A DNA stretch of 18,869 nt, taken from the NCBI GenBank assembly GCA_015904055.1, contig JABMDE010000033.1, positions 1 to 18,869 of the forward strand, written 5' to 3'. Positions 7,524-14,473 of the stretch are shown here, one piece after another (the first letter of the stretch is position 1; each line of letters begins with the position of its first letter). The stretch comes from Nitrospira sp. (GTDB lineage: Bacteria > Nitrospirota > Nitrospiria > Nitrospirales > Nitrospiraceae). Under the pieces are notes generated by a model that saw only the letters and a list, made by a program, of their open reading frames with translations, was not told the DNA's origin and ran no database searches. Made by a program: the position numbers and the translations under genes.

Positions 7524-8366
7524 ATGACTTTTTCAGAGCGCATGCTCAAGATCGACCGGCGGATCATCTTCCTGGTGATCGGTCTGTGTACGCTGTTGCC
7601 CTTGCTCTATCCGGTCGGACTTCCGATCAAGATTTCGTCTGAAGTGCGAGGGGTGTACAACCACATTGAATCATTGCCGGAGCGGTCCGTGTTTTTCCTG
7701 TCGTTCGATTTCGACCCGGCCTCGAAACCGGAATTACATCCACAGGCGATCGCGCTGCTTCGGCACGCCTTTCGGAAAAATCTTCGTGTCGTGACCATGA
7801 CGCTGTGGGTGACGGGTACAGGTCTGGCCGATCAAATCGTGACGCAAGTGGCGAAGGAAATGGGGAAAGAAAACGGTAAAGACTATGTCTTTCTCGGTTG
7901 GAGCCCCGGCAATACGGCTGTCATCATCAATCTGGGTCAGAACCTCTACAATACCTTTCCCAGCGATTATGGCGGCAAGCCGACGAAGGGGCTGCCGGTC
8001 CTGGACGGTGTGCAGAGTTTGAAGGATGTGACCTATCTGGTCAGTTTGGGTGCGGGCAATCCGGGAGTTGAAGCCTGGTATGTGTTCGGTAAAGACAAAT
8101 ATAAGTTTGAGATGGGGGGCGGCTGTACGGGAGTGATGGCACCGGGGCTCTATCCCTTGTTGCGAAGCGGGCAGATCAACGGCCTTATCGGTGGTCTGCG
8201 TGGCGCGGCAGAGTATGAAAGCTTGATCGATCAGAAGGGCAAGGCTGTGGCCGGCATGGATGCACAGTCGGCAACTCATGTGGCGATCATTGTCCTGGTG
8301 ATCATCTGTAATCTGTTTTACTTCAGTATGCGGCGGACTGCACGACAGCAGAGCCAGGCTAGTTAA
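7524..8366 (+). CDS. Two-TM protein with large extracytoplasmic alpha/beta domain, copy 2
   Basis: ATG 7524 matches the only start of copy 3 (MTFSERMLKIDRR); a GTG at 7518 is possible. The product has 280 residues. TM1 (IIFLVIGLCTLLPLLYPVGL) follows a basic N-terminus, and TM2 (VAIIVLVIICNLFYFSM) precedes a basic tail (RRTARQQSQAS), so by the positive-inside rule both ends are cytoplasmic and the 200-residue middle lies outside. The middle looks like an alternating alpha/beta fold: SVFFLSFDFDP, helix HPQAIALLRHAF, strand RVVTMTLWVTG. Conserved stretches include GWSPGNTAVIINLGQN and GGGCTGVMAPGLYPLL. I recognise no family and no catalytic motif. The next gene follows 15 bases later. Confidence 0.82.
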   Translation: MTFSERMLKIDRRIIFLVIGLCTLLPLLYPVGLPIKISSEVRGVYNHIESLPERSVFFLSFDFDPASKPELHPQAIALLRHAFRKNLRVVTMTLWVTGTGLADQIVTQVAKEMGKENGKDYVFLGWSPGNTAVIINLGQNLYNTFPSDYGGKPTKGLPVLDGVQSLKDVTYLVSLGAGNPGVEAWYVFGKDKYKFEMGGGCTGVMAPGLYPLLRSGQINGLIGGLRGAAEYESLIDQKGKAVAGMDAQSATHVAIIVLVIICNLFYFSMRRTARQQSQAS

Positions 8367-8381
8367 GGAGCACGGCCGTCG

Positions 8382-9137
8382 ATGGATGCAACGGTACTGG
8401 GAGCGTGGGTGGCGACAGGGTTGACCCTGTTTATCTTCTCGTTCCTGTACAAAGACAACGCGTTATTCAAGCTGGCGGAACATCTCTATGTGGGTGTATC
8501 GGTCGGCTACACCATCGTGAAGGCGTACGACACGGTCATCGTGCATTTGATCGTCAAGCCGATCTTCGAACAGGGTGAGTATGCGTTGCTGATTCCTGTC
8601 GCTATCGGGATGCTCATGCTGACACGCTATGTGCCGAAAGCCGCCTGGCTGTCCCGCTACGCCTTCGCTTTTATTGTGGGAGTCGGATCGGGACTCGCGA
8701 TTCCACGCACGATATCCTCGTTTATCTTGAGGCAGATTGAGGATACGGTCAGACCCCTGCTGTCGTTGGCCGGCGGTGATGGCGTGACCTTCTCGATGAA
8801 TCTCCTGAACCCGGCGAGCAGTATCAACGTGATCATCATTTTGATCGGCGTCAGCTCGGTCCTCTTTTACTTTTTCTTTTCAATTGAACACAGCGGGCCT
8901 GGAAAGGTCGTGGCACGAACCGGAGTGATGTTTCTGATGATCGCATTCGGCGCGGCGTTCGGCTATACCGTGATGGCGCGTATGTCTCTTCTAATCGGCC
9001 GACTGACCGACCTGATCGAATTCTCGGATGCGTCCTATGGGAATCCGACGCTCTGGCTGGCGATCTTGACCATCGGGGCGCTCGTTGCCCTGAGCCGGCG
9101 TCCGCAAAAAGCGCCGCCAGAAGAAGGCCACGGTTGA
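8382..9137 (+). CDS. Seven-TM membrane protein of the module, copy 2
   Basis: The product has 251 residues, nearly all membrane-embedded. About seven hydrophobic helices are visible: VLGAWVATGLTLFIFSFLY, the stretch around AEHLYVGVSVGYTIV, ALLIPVAIGMLMLTRYV, AFAFIVGVGSGLAIP, VIIILIGVSSVLFYFFF, FLMIAFGAAFGYTVM and LWLAILTIGALVAL. AAGGAG overlapping the previous stop acts as RBS, 11 bases before the ATG. The 15-base gap is nearly the same in copy 3, unlike other gaps. No family is recognised. The conserved short motif YKDNALFKLAEHLYVG near the N-terminus could be a contact site. It is presumably an integral part of the membrane complex. Confidence 0.82.
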   Translation: MDATVLGAWVATGLTLFIFSFLYKDNALFKLAEHLYVGVSVGYTIVKAYDTVIVHLIVKPIFEQGEYALLIPVAIGMLMLTRYVPKAAWLSRYAFAFIVGVGSGLAIPRTISSFILRQIEDTVRPLLSLAGGDGVTFSMNLLNPASSINVIIILIGVSSVLFYFFFSIEHSGPGKVVARTGVMFLMIAFGAAFGYTVMARMSLLIGRLTDLIEFSDASYGNPTLWLAILTIGALVALSRRPQKAPPEEGHG

Positions 9138-9200
9138 GGCTGAGGTTTAGCAGAAAAGCGGTCACGCTCTCTCACCTAAACCTAAACCTTAACCTCAGCC
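9138..9200. repeat. Word-palindrome before Memo-like gene, copy 2
   Basis: The left arm GGCTGAGGTTTAG (9138-9150) begins right after the stop codon. The right arm (about 9173-9200) reads CCTAAACCTAAACCTTAACC followed by TCAGCC, so it repeats the CCTAAA unit and then inverts the left arm. It could act as a hairpin in the transcript. The corresponding gap of copy 3 (18072-18247) holds a different word family. Confidence 0.6.
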
Positions 9201-9249
9201 TTTCGGTTACTTGCAGCCTCGTTCGTGCCTCACTTACAATGCAAATCCT

Positions 9250-10491
9250 ATGACATCCAGCACAGCGAAAGATCCACAACTCTATCCCATCCTGAGAAAT
9301 CTTCAATTCTCCCCCATTAAACAGGGAGAGGATCAGTTTATCGTTCTCTGGGACCCCAGCGGATTAAGCAAAGAGAAGCTCGTCCTGCCGCTGAATTATT
9401 TTTTCATCGTCCAGCATTTTGACGGTGAGCATTCGCTTCTGGAAATCGGCGCACTCTATCTGAAGCGTTTCGGCGAGTTTCTGATGCCGAGCAAAGTGGA
9501 ACAGCTGGTCGTGGATCTCGATCAGAAACTCTTTCTGGAAGGGGAGCGGGCCGACAGTGCAAGGCTGCGTCTTCGGGATGAGTATCGGCAAGCTCCGTTT
9601 CGGAAGGCGGCCTTTGCCGGCCGCAGTTATGAAGCCGACGGAGCAAAGTTGAAAAAGCAGATTGACGGATTCTTTACATCCGAGGAAGGCCCCGATTTCA
9701 AGCCGTCTGAAAACCAGGGGAAGCCGATCAAGGGACTCGTTGCGCCGACGTATGATCTGAAACAGGCCGGGCCGATCTATGCCTGGGCATATAAGGAATT
9801 ACAAGATTCAGAACAGCCCGATGTGTACGTCGTGTTTGGTACGGCCTATGCCGGGCTGGATAATCTGTTTGCCCTGACGGACAAAGATTTTGAAACACCG
9901 TTGGGCCTGGTTTCCACGGATCAATCCATTGTTTCACGACTGAAAGCGTGTGTGCCGGCTTCGTTCGAAGAGGACATCTGCCACCAGGCCGAGCATGCGA
10001 TCGAATTCCAACTGCCGTTTCTCCAGCAGATTGTCGGAGCCAAGAAACCATTTACTATCGTGCCGATTTTGACCTCCTTCTCGGCGGCCAGCCTGCTCGA
10101 TGCAGCGGTACGCCAATCGGTGGATCAGTTTGTAGCTGGTCTGCGAGCCGTGCTGAGTGAGGCAGGCCGGACGTATTGTGTGATCGCTGGAGCAGAACTG
10201 GCCCATCTCGGCATGCGCTATGGCGACAAAGCGCCGCCGACCGACTTTTCCTTTCACCGTTCGATGCAATATGACTTGGAGATGCTCAAGCCGGTGGAAG
10301 AACTCAAACCGGATGACTTTGCCGCCTATATTCAGAAAGAACAGGACCAGCGCCGCATCTCCGGGTTCTCCTCCATCTACTCCTTGCTCCGGATGATCCA
10401 CGCCGAAAAAGGGCAGGTCCTTCGCTACGACCGCGGCATTACCGATCAATACAACTCCACCGTGACGTACGCCAGCATGGTGTTCTTCTGA
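9250..10491 (+). CDS. Memo-like protein with PqqD/winged-helix-like N-terminal domain, metal ligands replaced
   Basis: ATG 9250 is chosen because copy 3 begins at the same point (MTxSxxKDP); a TTG further up (9211) is possible. The product has 413 residues. The first part, about 1-105, resembles a PqqD-like winged helix (FDGEHSLLEIGALYLKRFG, then a KVEQLVVDLDQKLFLEG helix). From about 160 it aligns with the MEMO family (AmmeMemoRadiSam system protein B). EHAIEFQLPFLQ (E248, H249) and GAELAHLG (E316, H319) match EHS-E-QLPFLQ and SDLSHYG. The two canonical histidines of APHAGY and GPNH are replaced by T167 (APTYD) and Y200 (GTAYAG). The usual metal site therefore cannot form, and the protein is probably a binding or scaffold version. 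It is the last gene of the module and is followed by a terminator. Confidence 0.82.
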   Translation: MTSSTAKDPQLYPILRNLQFSPIKQGEDQFIVLWDPSGLSKEKLVLPLNYFFIVQHFDGEHSLLEIGALYLKRFGEFLMPSKVEQLVVDLDQKLFLEGERADSARLRLRDEYRQAPFRKAAFAGRSYEADGAKLKKQIDGFFTSEEGPDFKPSENQGKPIKGLVAPTYDLKQAGPIYAWAYKELQDSEQPDVYVVFGTAYAGLDNLFALTDKDFETPLGLVSTDQSIVSRLKACVPASFEEDICHQAEHAIEFQLPFLQQIVGAKKPFTIVPILTSFSAASLLDAAVRQSVDQFVAGLRAVLSEAGRTYCVIAGAELAHLGMRYGDKAPPTDFSFHRSMQYDLEMLKPVEELKPDDFAAYIQKEQDQRRISGFSSIYSLLRMIHAEKGQVLRYDRGITDQYNSTVTYASMVFF

Positions 10492-10541
10492 GGGCGCAAG
10501 GATCAGTTATTTCGATCATGCGCCAGAATCCGGTTGCGCCC
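10492..10541. terminator. Bidirectional terminator between convergent genes
   Basis: GGGCGCAAGGAT (10492-10503) pairs with ATCCGGTTGCGCCC (10528-10541), giving a 12-pair stem with a two-base bulge. T-rich sequence (GGTTCTTATT) follows on the plus side. It starts directly after the Memo stop and ends five bases before the stop of the convergent cyclophilin gene, so it can serve both. Confidence 0.6.
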
Positions 10542-10546
10542 GGTTC

Positions 10547-11068
10547 TTATTCCTTCACCGTCACTTTCATCGCGATGGGCTCTAACGGATTGTCAGCCTG
10601 ATCTCTGGCGGCGGCGACGATTTTGTCGATGACATCGAGCCCGCGAAAGACCTCGCCAAATACCGTATAGCGGCGGTCGAGCCCGCTGTTTTCACCCACG
10701 CAGATAAAAAACTGTGAGCCGTTGTCATTGAAGTCGCGGGTGCTGTTGCTTTCACGCGGCATCTTAGCCATGGACACGGCCCCGCGCTTGTGAGGGCGGT
10801 CGTTGGGTTCAGGCTGAAGAAAGTATCCGGGGCCTCCGGTGCCATGGAGAGTACGGTCAGGCTGTTTACTGAATGGATCGCCGCCTTGAATCAGAAAGCC
10901 GGGGACGATGCGATGGAAGGTCGTGCCGTCGAAGAAACCCATCTTGGCGAGGTTCAGGAAGTTCTCAACGTGGCGCGGAGCCTCGTCAGGATAGAAGCGA
11001 ATGGCAATCTCGCCGAACTTTGTCGTGATGGTGGCGCGGGGGTCTTTCTTTTGAAATTGCATGACCAT
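10547..11068 (-). CDS. Cyclophilin-type peptidyl-prolyl cis-trans isomerase
   Basis: The product has 173 residues, a full single cyclophilin domain without signal peptide, so it is cytosolic. It speeds cis-trans isomerisation of Xaa-Pro bonds. The signature FHRIVPGFLIQGGDP (residues 51-65) carries the catalytic Arg53 and the pocket residues Phe58 and Gln61; GSQFFI (117-122) is also present. Two human CypA positions differ: the Trp that contacts cyclosporin is Gly129 (SGLDRR) and His126 is Tyr134 (RYTVFG). Weak cyclosporin binding would be expected. ATG 11068 or the ATG two codons later may be the true start. It lies 102 bases downstream of the MFS gene on the same strand and is unrelated to the neighbouring module. 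Confidence 0.93.
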   Translation of the reverse strand: MVMQFQKKDPRATITTKFGEIAIRFYPDEAPRHVENFLNLAKMGFFDGTTFHRIVPGFLIQGGDPFSKQPDRTLHGTGGPGYFLQPEPNDRPHKRGAVSMAKMPRESNSTRDFNDNGSQFFICVGENSGLDRRYTVFGEVFRGLDVIDKIVAAARDQADNPLEPIAMKVTVKE

Positions 11069-11170
11069 GTTATGAACCTAGCAAGGACAACGCTCAAGAG
11101 GCAATGGGATTGTAAGGGGTGAGGGGTCCGGCGTAATGGATTAATCGAGAGCAACCGAATACCTCATGTT

Positions 11171-12478
11171 TCAGGCCTCATGATGAAGCCCTTTGCCCGG
11201 GTCGATGTTGAGCCACAGGATGCCGCCGATCAAGGCAATCAGTGCCGCCACTCCTAGTGAGGCGGGCCAGCCCCAATGCTGGGCGATCCAAGGAGTCAGA
11301 GTCGGCGAAACGGCGCCGCCAATATTGGCTCCCATGTTCATCAAGCCTGAGAGACTGCCGGCGTGGGTTTTTGACAGATCGCTGGTCGAGGACCAGTAGG
11401 CGCCGATTGTGAAATAGAGCCAGCCTGCTCCGAGCGACAGACTGGCGATGGCCAGGTATGGTGACTCCATCAGCGCACCGAGTGCGATTGTGGCGGCGGC
11501 TAACGTCATGCCGGCCATCCCAACGAGTCTCCGTCCCTGTGTGATCCCCCGGCGCAGGGCTAGCCGATCGGTAACCCATCCGCCAAGAGGGCATGACACG
11601 AGCATGGCCAGAAAGGGGGCCGATGCATAGAAGCCTCCTTGTAAGACGCCGAATCCTCGCACATTGACGAGATAGAGATAGAACCAGGACATATAGACGT
11701 ACGCGACATATCCAAGACAGCTGTAACTGAGCACGAGCCACCAGACGGTTGGTGTTCTTCTCAAGGCATCCCAAGGAATCGCCGGCGGTTTGATAGATAC
11801 GCGCGCTCCGGAGGCTAGGGGCTCATGCTTGGCAACCCAGGGATGGTCAGACGGGTGGTCTCGTGCCAAGAGCCACCAGATCGCTGCGAGCCCAATTCCA
11901 AGGGCAGCCGAGACAAAGAAGGCTGTTTGCCACCCATAATTCACCATGATCCAGGCCGTTACAGGCGGAGTCATCGCCGAGCCGATGCCGATCCCGCCGA
12001 TGGCAATGCCGATGCCGAGGCCGCGCTCATGGGCCGGCAGCCAGTCGGTGACGGCTCGATTGAACGACGGTAAGGCTGTGGCTTCTCCGATACCGAGCAG
12101 AAATCGAGTAAGGGCAAGTACCCCGACAATTCCCAGCAGTCCAGCCAGATCAGAAGCGGCGGCCATTGCCGTTAATGCAGTGAAGCAGGACCACCAGAGG
12201 AGTGCGACCGTGAGGACCATGCGAATGCCCCATCGGTCGGCTAGCCATCCCCCTGGAACTTGGAACAAGGCATAGCCGATTACAAATGCAGAAAAAATAA
12301 ATCCCATCTGCTGATCGGTGAGGCCGAGCGCCGGCATCATCTGACGCGCGGTCACGGAGATATTGACGCGGTCGATATAGGTGACGACGCTGATGGCAAA
12401 GAGGAGTCCGAGGATCAACCAGCGCGTGCGGGGAGGGGCTGAAGGGTTCAGATGAGTCGAAGAAGGGCTCTCACTCAC
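11171..12478 (-). CDS. MFS transporter, anion:cation symporter (ACS) type
   Basis: The product has 435 residues with about 12 hydrophobic helices. The N-terminal stretch RWLILGLLFAISVVTYIDRVNIS is typical of the ACS family, whose members import organic anions such as hexuronates, glucarate or phthalate with protons. The MFS motif A appears in the 2-3 loop as GWLADRWGIR. A glycine-rich fifth-helix region (GIGIAIGGIGIGSAM) also fits. The substrate cannot be read from sequence. The start is a GTG at 12478 with no clear Shine-Dalgarno upstream; no better in-frame start was found. It lies downstream of the FKBP gene on the minus strand but beyond a strong hairpin, so it may have its own promoter. 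Confidence 0.88.
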   Translation of the reverse strand: MSESPSSTHLNPSAPPRTRWLILGLLFAISVVTYIDRVNISVTARQMMPALGLTDQQMGFIFSAFVIGYALFQVPGGWLADRWGIRMVLTVALLWWSCFTALTAMAAASDLAGLLGIVGVLALTRFLLGIGEATALPSFNRAVTDWLPAHERGLGIGIAIGGIGIGSAMTPPVTAWIMVNYGWQTAFFVSAALGIGLAAIWWLLARDHPSDHPWVAKHEPLASGARVSIKPPAIPWDALRRTPTVWWLVLSYSCLGYVAYVYMSWFYLYLVNVRGFGVLQGGFYASAPFLAMLVSCPLGGWVTDRLALRRGITQGRRLVGMAGMTLAAATIALGALMESPYLAIASLSLGAGWLYFTIGAYWSSTSDLSKTHAGSLSGLMNMGANIGGAVSPTLTPWIAQHWGWPASLGVAALIALIGGILWLNIDPGKGLHHEA

Positions 12479-12550
12479 AATGGTTTTGGCAAGAGAATCA
12501 TGGATCGGGATGGCCCTCTACGAGTGTGGCCGGATTGCTGTAACCGATCC

Positions 12551-12581
12551 CTGGCCGCTTCTTCAGCGAAGAAGCGGCCAG
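12551..12581 (-). terminator. Perfect inverted repeat after FKBP gene
   Basis: CTGGCCGCTTCTT (12551-12563) and AAGAAGCGGCCAG (12569-12581) are exact inverse complements around CAGCG, giving a 13-pair stem (14 with the closing C-G). It begins nine bases after the stop of the minus-strand FKBP gene. No T-run follows on the minus strand, so it may work as an attenuator, a Rho-assisted stop or a 3' RNA protector rather than a classical terminator. Confidence 0.6.
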
Positions 12582-12589
12582 GAGGATAT

Positions 12590-13276
12590 CTACTTGGTCG
12601 TGTTGGCGACGATTTCCAACAGTTCAACTTCGAAAATCAGTGTGGAGCCCGGCTTGATCACCGGTGGTGAGCCGCGATCGCCGTAGGCCAAGTTGGCCGG
12701 GCAGACCAGCTTGCTCTTCCCGCCGACCTTGATCTGCTGAACTCCTTCCGTCCAACATTTGATCACTTGGTTGAGCGGAAAGGTGGCAGGTTCGCCACGT
12801 TTAACGGAACTGTCAAACACGGTTCCATCAATCAAGGTGCCGTGATAATGGACCTTCACCGTATCAGTGGGTTTAGGGGTCGCCCCTGATCCCGCTTTCA
12901 TCGTGGAGATGATAATGCCGGATTCGGTTTTAGTTGCCCCTTTTTCGGCGGCGGCCTTCGCGAGATAGGCGGTCCCGGCTTTCTTCTCATTTTCAGCTAC
13001 GACGGCGGTTCTGGCTTGCTGAAGCGCTTGAATTTTTTGGCCGTACGTTTGGAGATCTACTTTTGGAGTCTGCTTCAAGACACCGTCGGTCATGCCGACT
13101 TTAACCATGTCAAGCTCAGCTTCGCTCAGAGAAAAGGTTCCGAGAGATTGGCTGATGGCAAGCCCCAGTGCGTATAAGGTCTTTTGTTCATCGGTTCCTG
13201 GTTCTTGCGAGGCCGCCAGGACCGGCGTGGCAACCAGAAAGAGTGAAAGGCCCAAGCTAAGGATGACAGTGCGCAT
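12590..13276 (-). CDS. Exported FKBP-type peptidyl-prolyl cis-trans isomerase
   Basis: The product has 228 residues. ATG 13276 is preferred because AAAGGA lies at the right distance and the signal peptide starts there ([22 protein letters not shown]). Longer upstream readings have no RBS. After the signal comes a helical dimerisation-type N-terminal region (about 25-120, [17 protein letters not shown]), as in FkpA and Mip proteins. The FKBP domain follows ([22 protein letters not shown] to [10 protein letters not shown]). The pocket motif usually read as IPGWTEGL is IKCWTEGV here; the key Trp is kept. [20 protein letters not shown] closes the domain. It is expected to act as a periplasmic folding helper. 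The 3' hairpin and a tentative promoter are listed separately. Confidence 0.93.
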   Translation of the reverse strand: MRTVILSLGLSLFLVATPVLAASQEPGTDEQKTLYALGLAISQSLGTFSLSEAELDMVKVGMTDGVLKQTPKVDLQTYGQKIQALQQARTAVVAENEKKAGTAYLAKAAAEKGATKTESGIIISTMKAGSGATPKPTDTVKVHYHGTLIDGTVFDSSVKRGEPATFPLNQVIKCWTEGVQQIKVGGKSKLVCPANLAYGDRGSPPVIKPGSTLIFEVELLEIVANTTK

Positions 13277-13323
13277 CGATGATCCTTTCATGTAAGGGGG
13301 AGTAACTGAAAAACACTTCTCGT

Positions 13324-13352
13324 ACAATACGATACGTGCAGGAATCCTACAA
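13324..13352 (-). promoter_or_regulatory. Tentative sigma-70 promoter for FKBP gene
   Basis: On the minus strand TTGTAG (13352-13347), 17 bases and TATTGT (13329-13324) precede the ATG at 13276. The -35 match is partial and the -10 box differs from TATAAT at two positions, so this is only a candidate. Confidence 0.35.
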
Positions 13353-13447
13353 CAGAAATCTATTGTCGTCGCGCGATGTGCGGCGTGGTCCTTGTGATTC
13401 ATGAACAACTCTGCTGGCACCGCCCGTTGCACTGAGGAATAGAGATG

Positions 13448-13514
13448 CGAGTTTCTGGTTACATGTTTCGCATGGTTAGGAAAGACGATCCAGGAACACG
13501 AAACCAGGAACTCG
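13448..13514. repeat. Word-palindrome upstream of FKBP gene
   Basis: CGAGTTTCTGGTT (13448-13460) pairs with AACCAGGAACTCG (13502-13514), 12 of 13 positions. Inside, GTTTCG (13465-13470) pairs with CGAAAC (13499-13504, partly shared with the outer arm). The words GAAACC and ACTCG are repeated in the right half. It is of the same class as the palindromes at 9138, 16359 and 18071. Confidence 0.55.
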
Positions 13515-13624
13515 AAACCCGACACATTCTCCGTGCTTCTTACAATACGATGGTGCGACGCATCGTCATGCGGCGAGAGAGACGACGGATGCGCCGGCGC
13601 ACATGGGAGATAGACCAGCGTGTG

Positions 13625-13717
13625 TGGCGGAGAGGGAGGGATTTGAACCCTCGGTAGAGATTTTGTCCCTACGACGGTTTAGCAAACCGTTGCCTTCGGC
13701 CACTCGGCCACCTCTCC
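13625..13717 (-). tRNA. tRNA-Ser(GCU)
   Basis: The minus strand gives a complete class II tRNA. The acceptor stem is GGAGAGG/CCTCTCC. The anticodon stem ACGGT/ACCGT surrounds loop TTGCTAA with anticodon GCT (13683-13681), which reads AGC and AGU codons. The long variable arm (GTAGGGA/TCTCTAC, one G-U pair) is typical of serine tRNAs. The T arm is GAGGG-TTCAAAT-CCCTC. The discriminator is G, and CCA is encoded. Its 5' end lies only two bases from the truncated KOW-like gene of module 3, so the usual upstream promoter region is occupied by module sequence. Confidence 0.96.
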
Positions 13718-13719
13718 AC

Positions 13720-14412
13720 GCAGGGCGTGACCATCGAATGTGCCTGCAGCCTGGTCCAAGGGATCTTCGGCATCGGTGGAGAAACGTACGGCGAGCTGGT
13801 CATGGCTGTGGCTGCTCCTGATGAGGCCCTGACCCCGACTCATGTGAAGCCGGGCATGAAGGGGAAAATTGTGGTCGGCGGATCATTCTTGCCGGCCGAC
13901 ACAATGCTGAAGGCGAAAGAAGTGGGCGTGGCGGGTCTTGTGGTCGGCGGCATTCACGATAAGGACTTGCGGGCGCTCTTAGGCTATGACTTGGGCGTGG
14001 CCATCACAGGAGCAGAACAGGTCGGGTTTACGCTGATCCTTACCGAGGGGTTCGGTACGATTCCGATGGCCCAGAAGACCTTTGCGTTACTTTCCGCCCA
14101 TGCCGGTGCTAAGGCGTCAATTTCAGGGGCCACACAGATCAGAGCCGGCGTCATTCGCCCCGAGATTATCATTCCTCGGACAGGGACACAGTCCGGTGCC
14201 ACGACGCAGCCGCAGCGTGAGGGAATTGGTGTGGGTGATCCAGTCCGTATCATCCGTGACCCGTTGTTTGGGAAGATCGGCGAAGTATCGGCCTTGCCGT
14301 CGGATCTTACCAAATTCCTACGGAGAGTGACGTGCGGGTGCTGGAAGTCCGGTTTCCAGATGGGCAGGTCGCGGTGATTCCACGGACAAATATTGAAGTC
14401 ATTGAAGGTTGA
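13720..14412 (+). pseudogene. KOW-like protein, module copy 3, lacking N-terminal half and frameshifted
   Basis: Homology to copy 2 begins abruptly at 13720 (GCAGGGCGTGACCATC, equal to copy 2 from 4831), which corresponds to about codon 143. The whole barrel-sandwich half is missing and the tRNA-Ser gene lies in its place. The reading from GTG 13727 is open through FGIGGETYGEL, where copy 2 has lost four bases, to SALPSDLTK. There one base is missing compared with copies 1 and 2 (ACCAAATTCC versus ACCAAGATTCC, near 14310), so the KOW-like barrel is read out of frame to a stop at 14377. The native stop (GAAGGTTGA) is at 14412. As it stands it cannot encode the full protein. Confidence 0.78.
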
Positions 14413-14473
14413 GGGGCGTGAAGAAGACGTGAAATGTGAAAGGTTAATCGTACAAAGAGGCATCAGCAGGGGA

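Larger units (their letters stand above)
13277..13624. other. Gene-free stretch between FKBP gene and tRNA-Ser
   Basis: No real gene is seen; the short plus-strand ORF here consists of repeat words read as codons. The stretch holds the tentative FKBP promoter, a word-palindrome (13448-13514), the ten-mer ACAATACGAT twice (near 13325 and 13542) and a self-complementary TGCGCCGGCGCA (13590-13601) near the 3' end of the tRNA. Confidence 0.5.

Noticed and set aside
10547..13276. Two PPIases and an MFS transporter as part of the membrane module
   Set aside because: They are on the opposite strand, have their own terminators and known general functions, and are not repeated with the module.
13445..13657. 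70-codon plus-strand ORF next to the tRNA
   Set aside because: It is made of palindrome words and Arg-rich runs, overlaps the 3' end of tRNA-Ser on the other strand and shows no homology to known proteins that I can see.
13625..14412. Integrative element using the tRNA as attachment site
   Set aside because: No integrase, no direct repeat of the tRNA 3' end elsewhere in the window, and the junction is on the 5' side of the tRNA.
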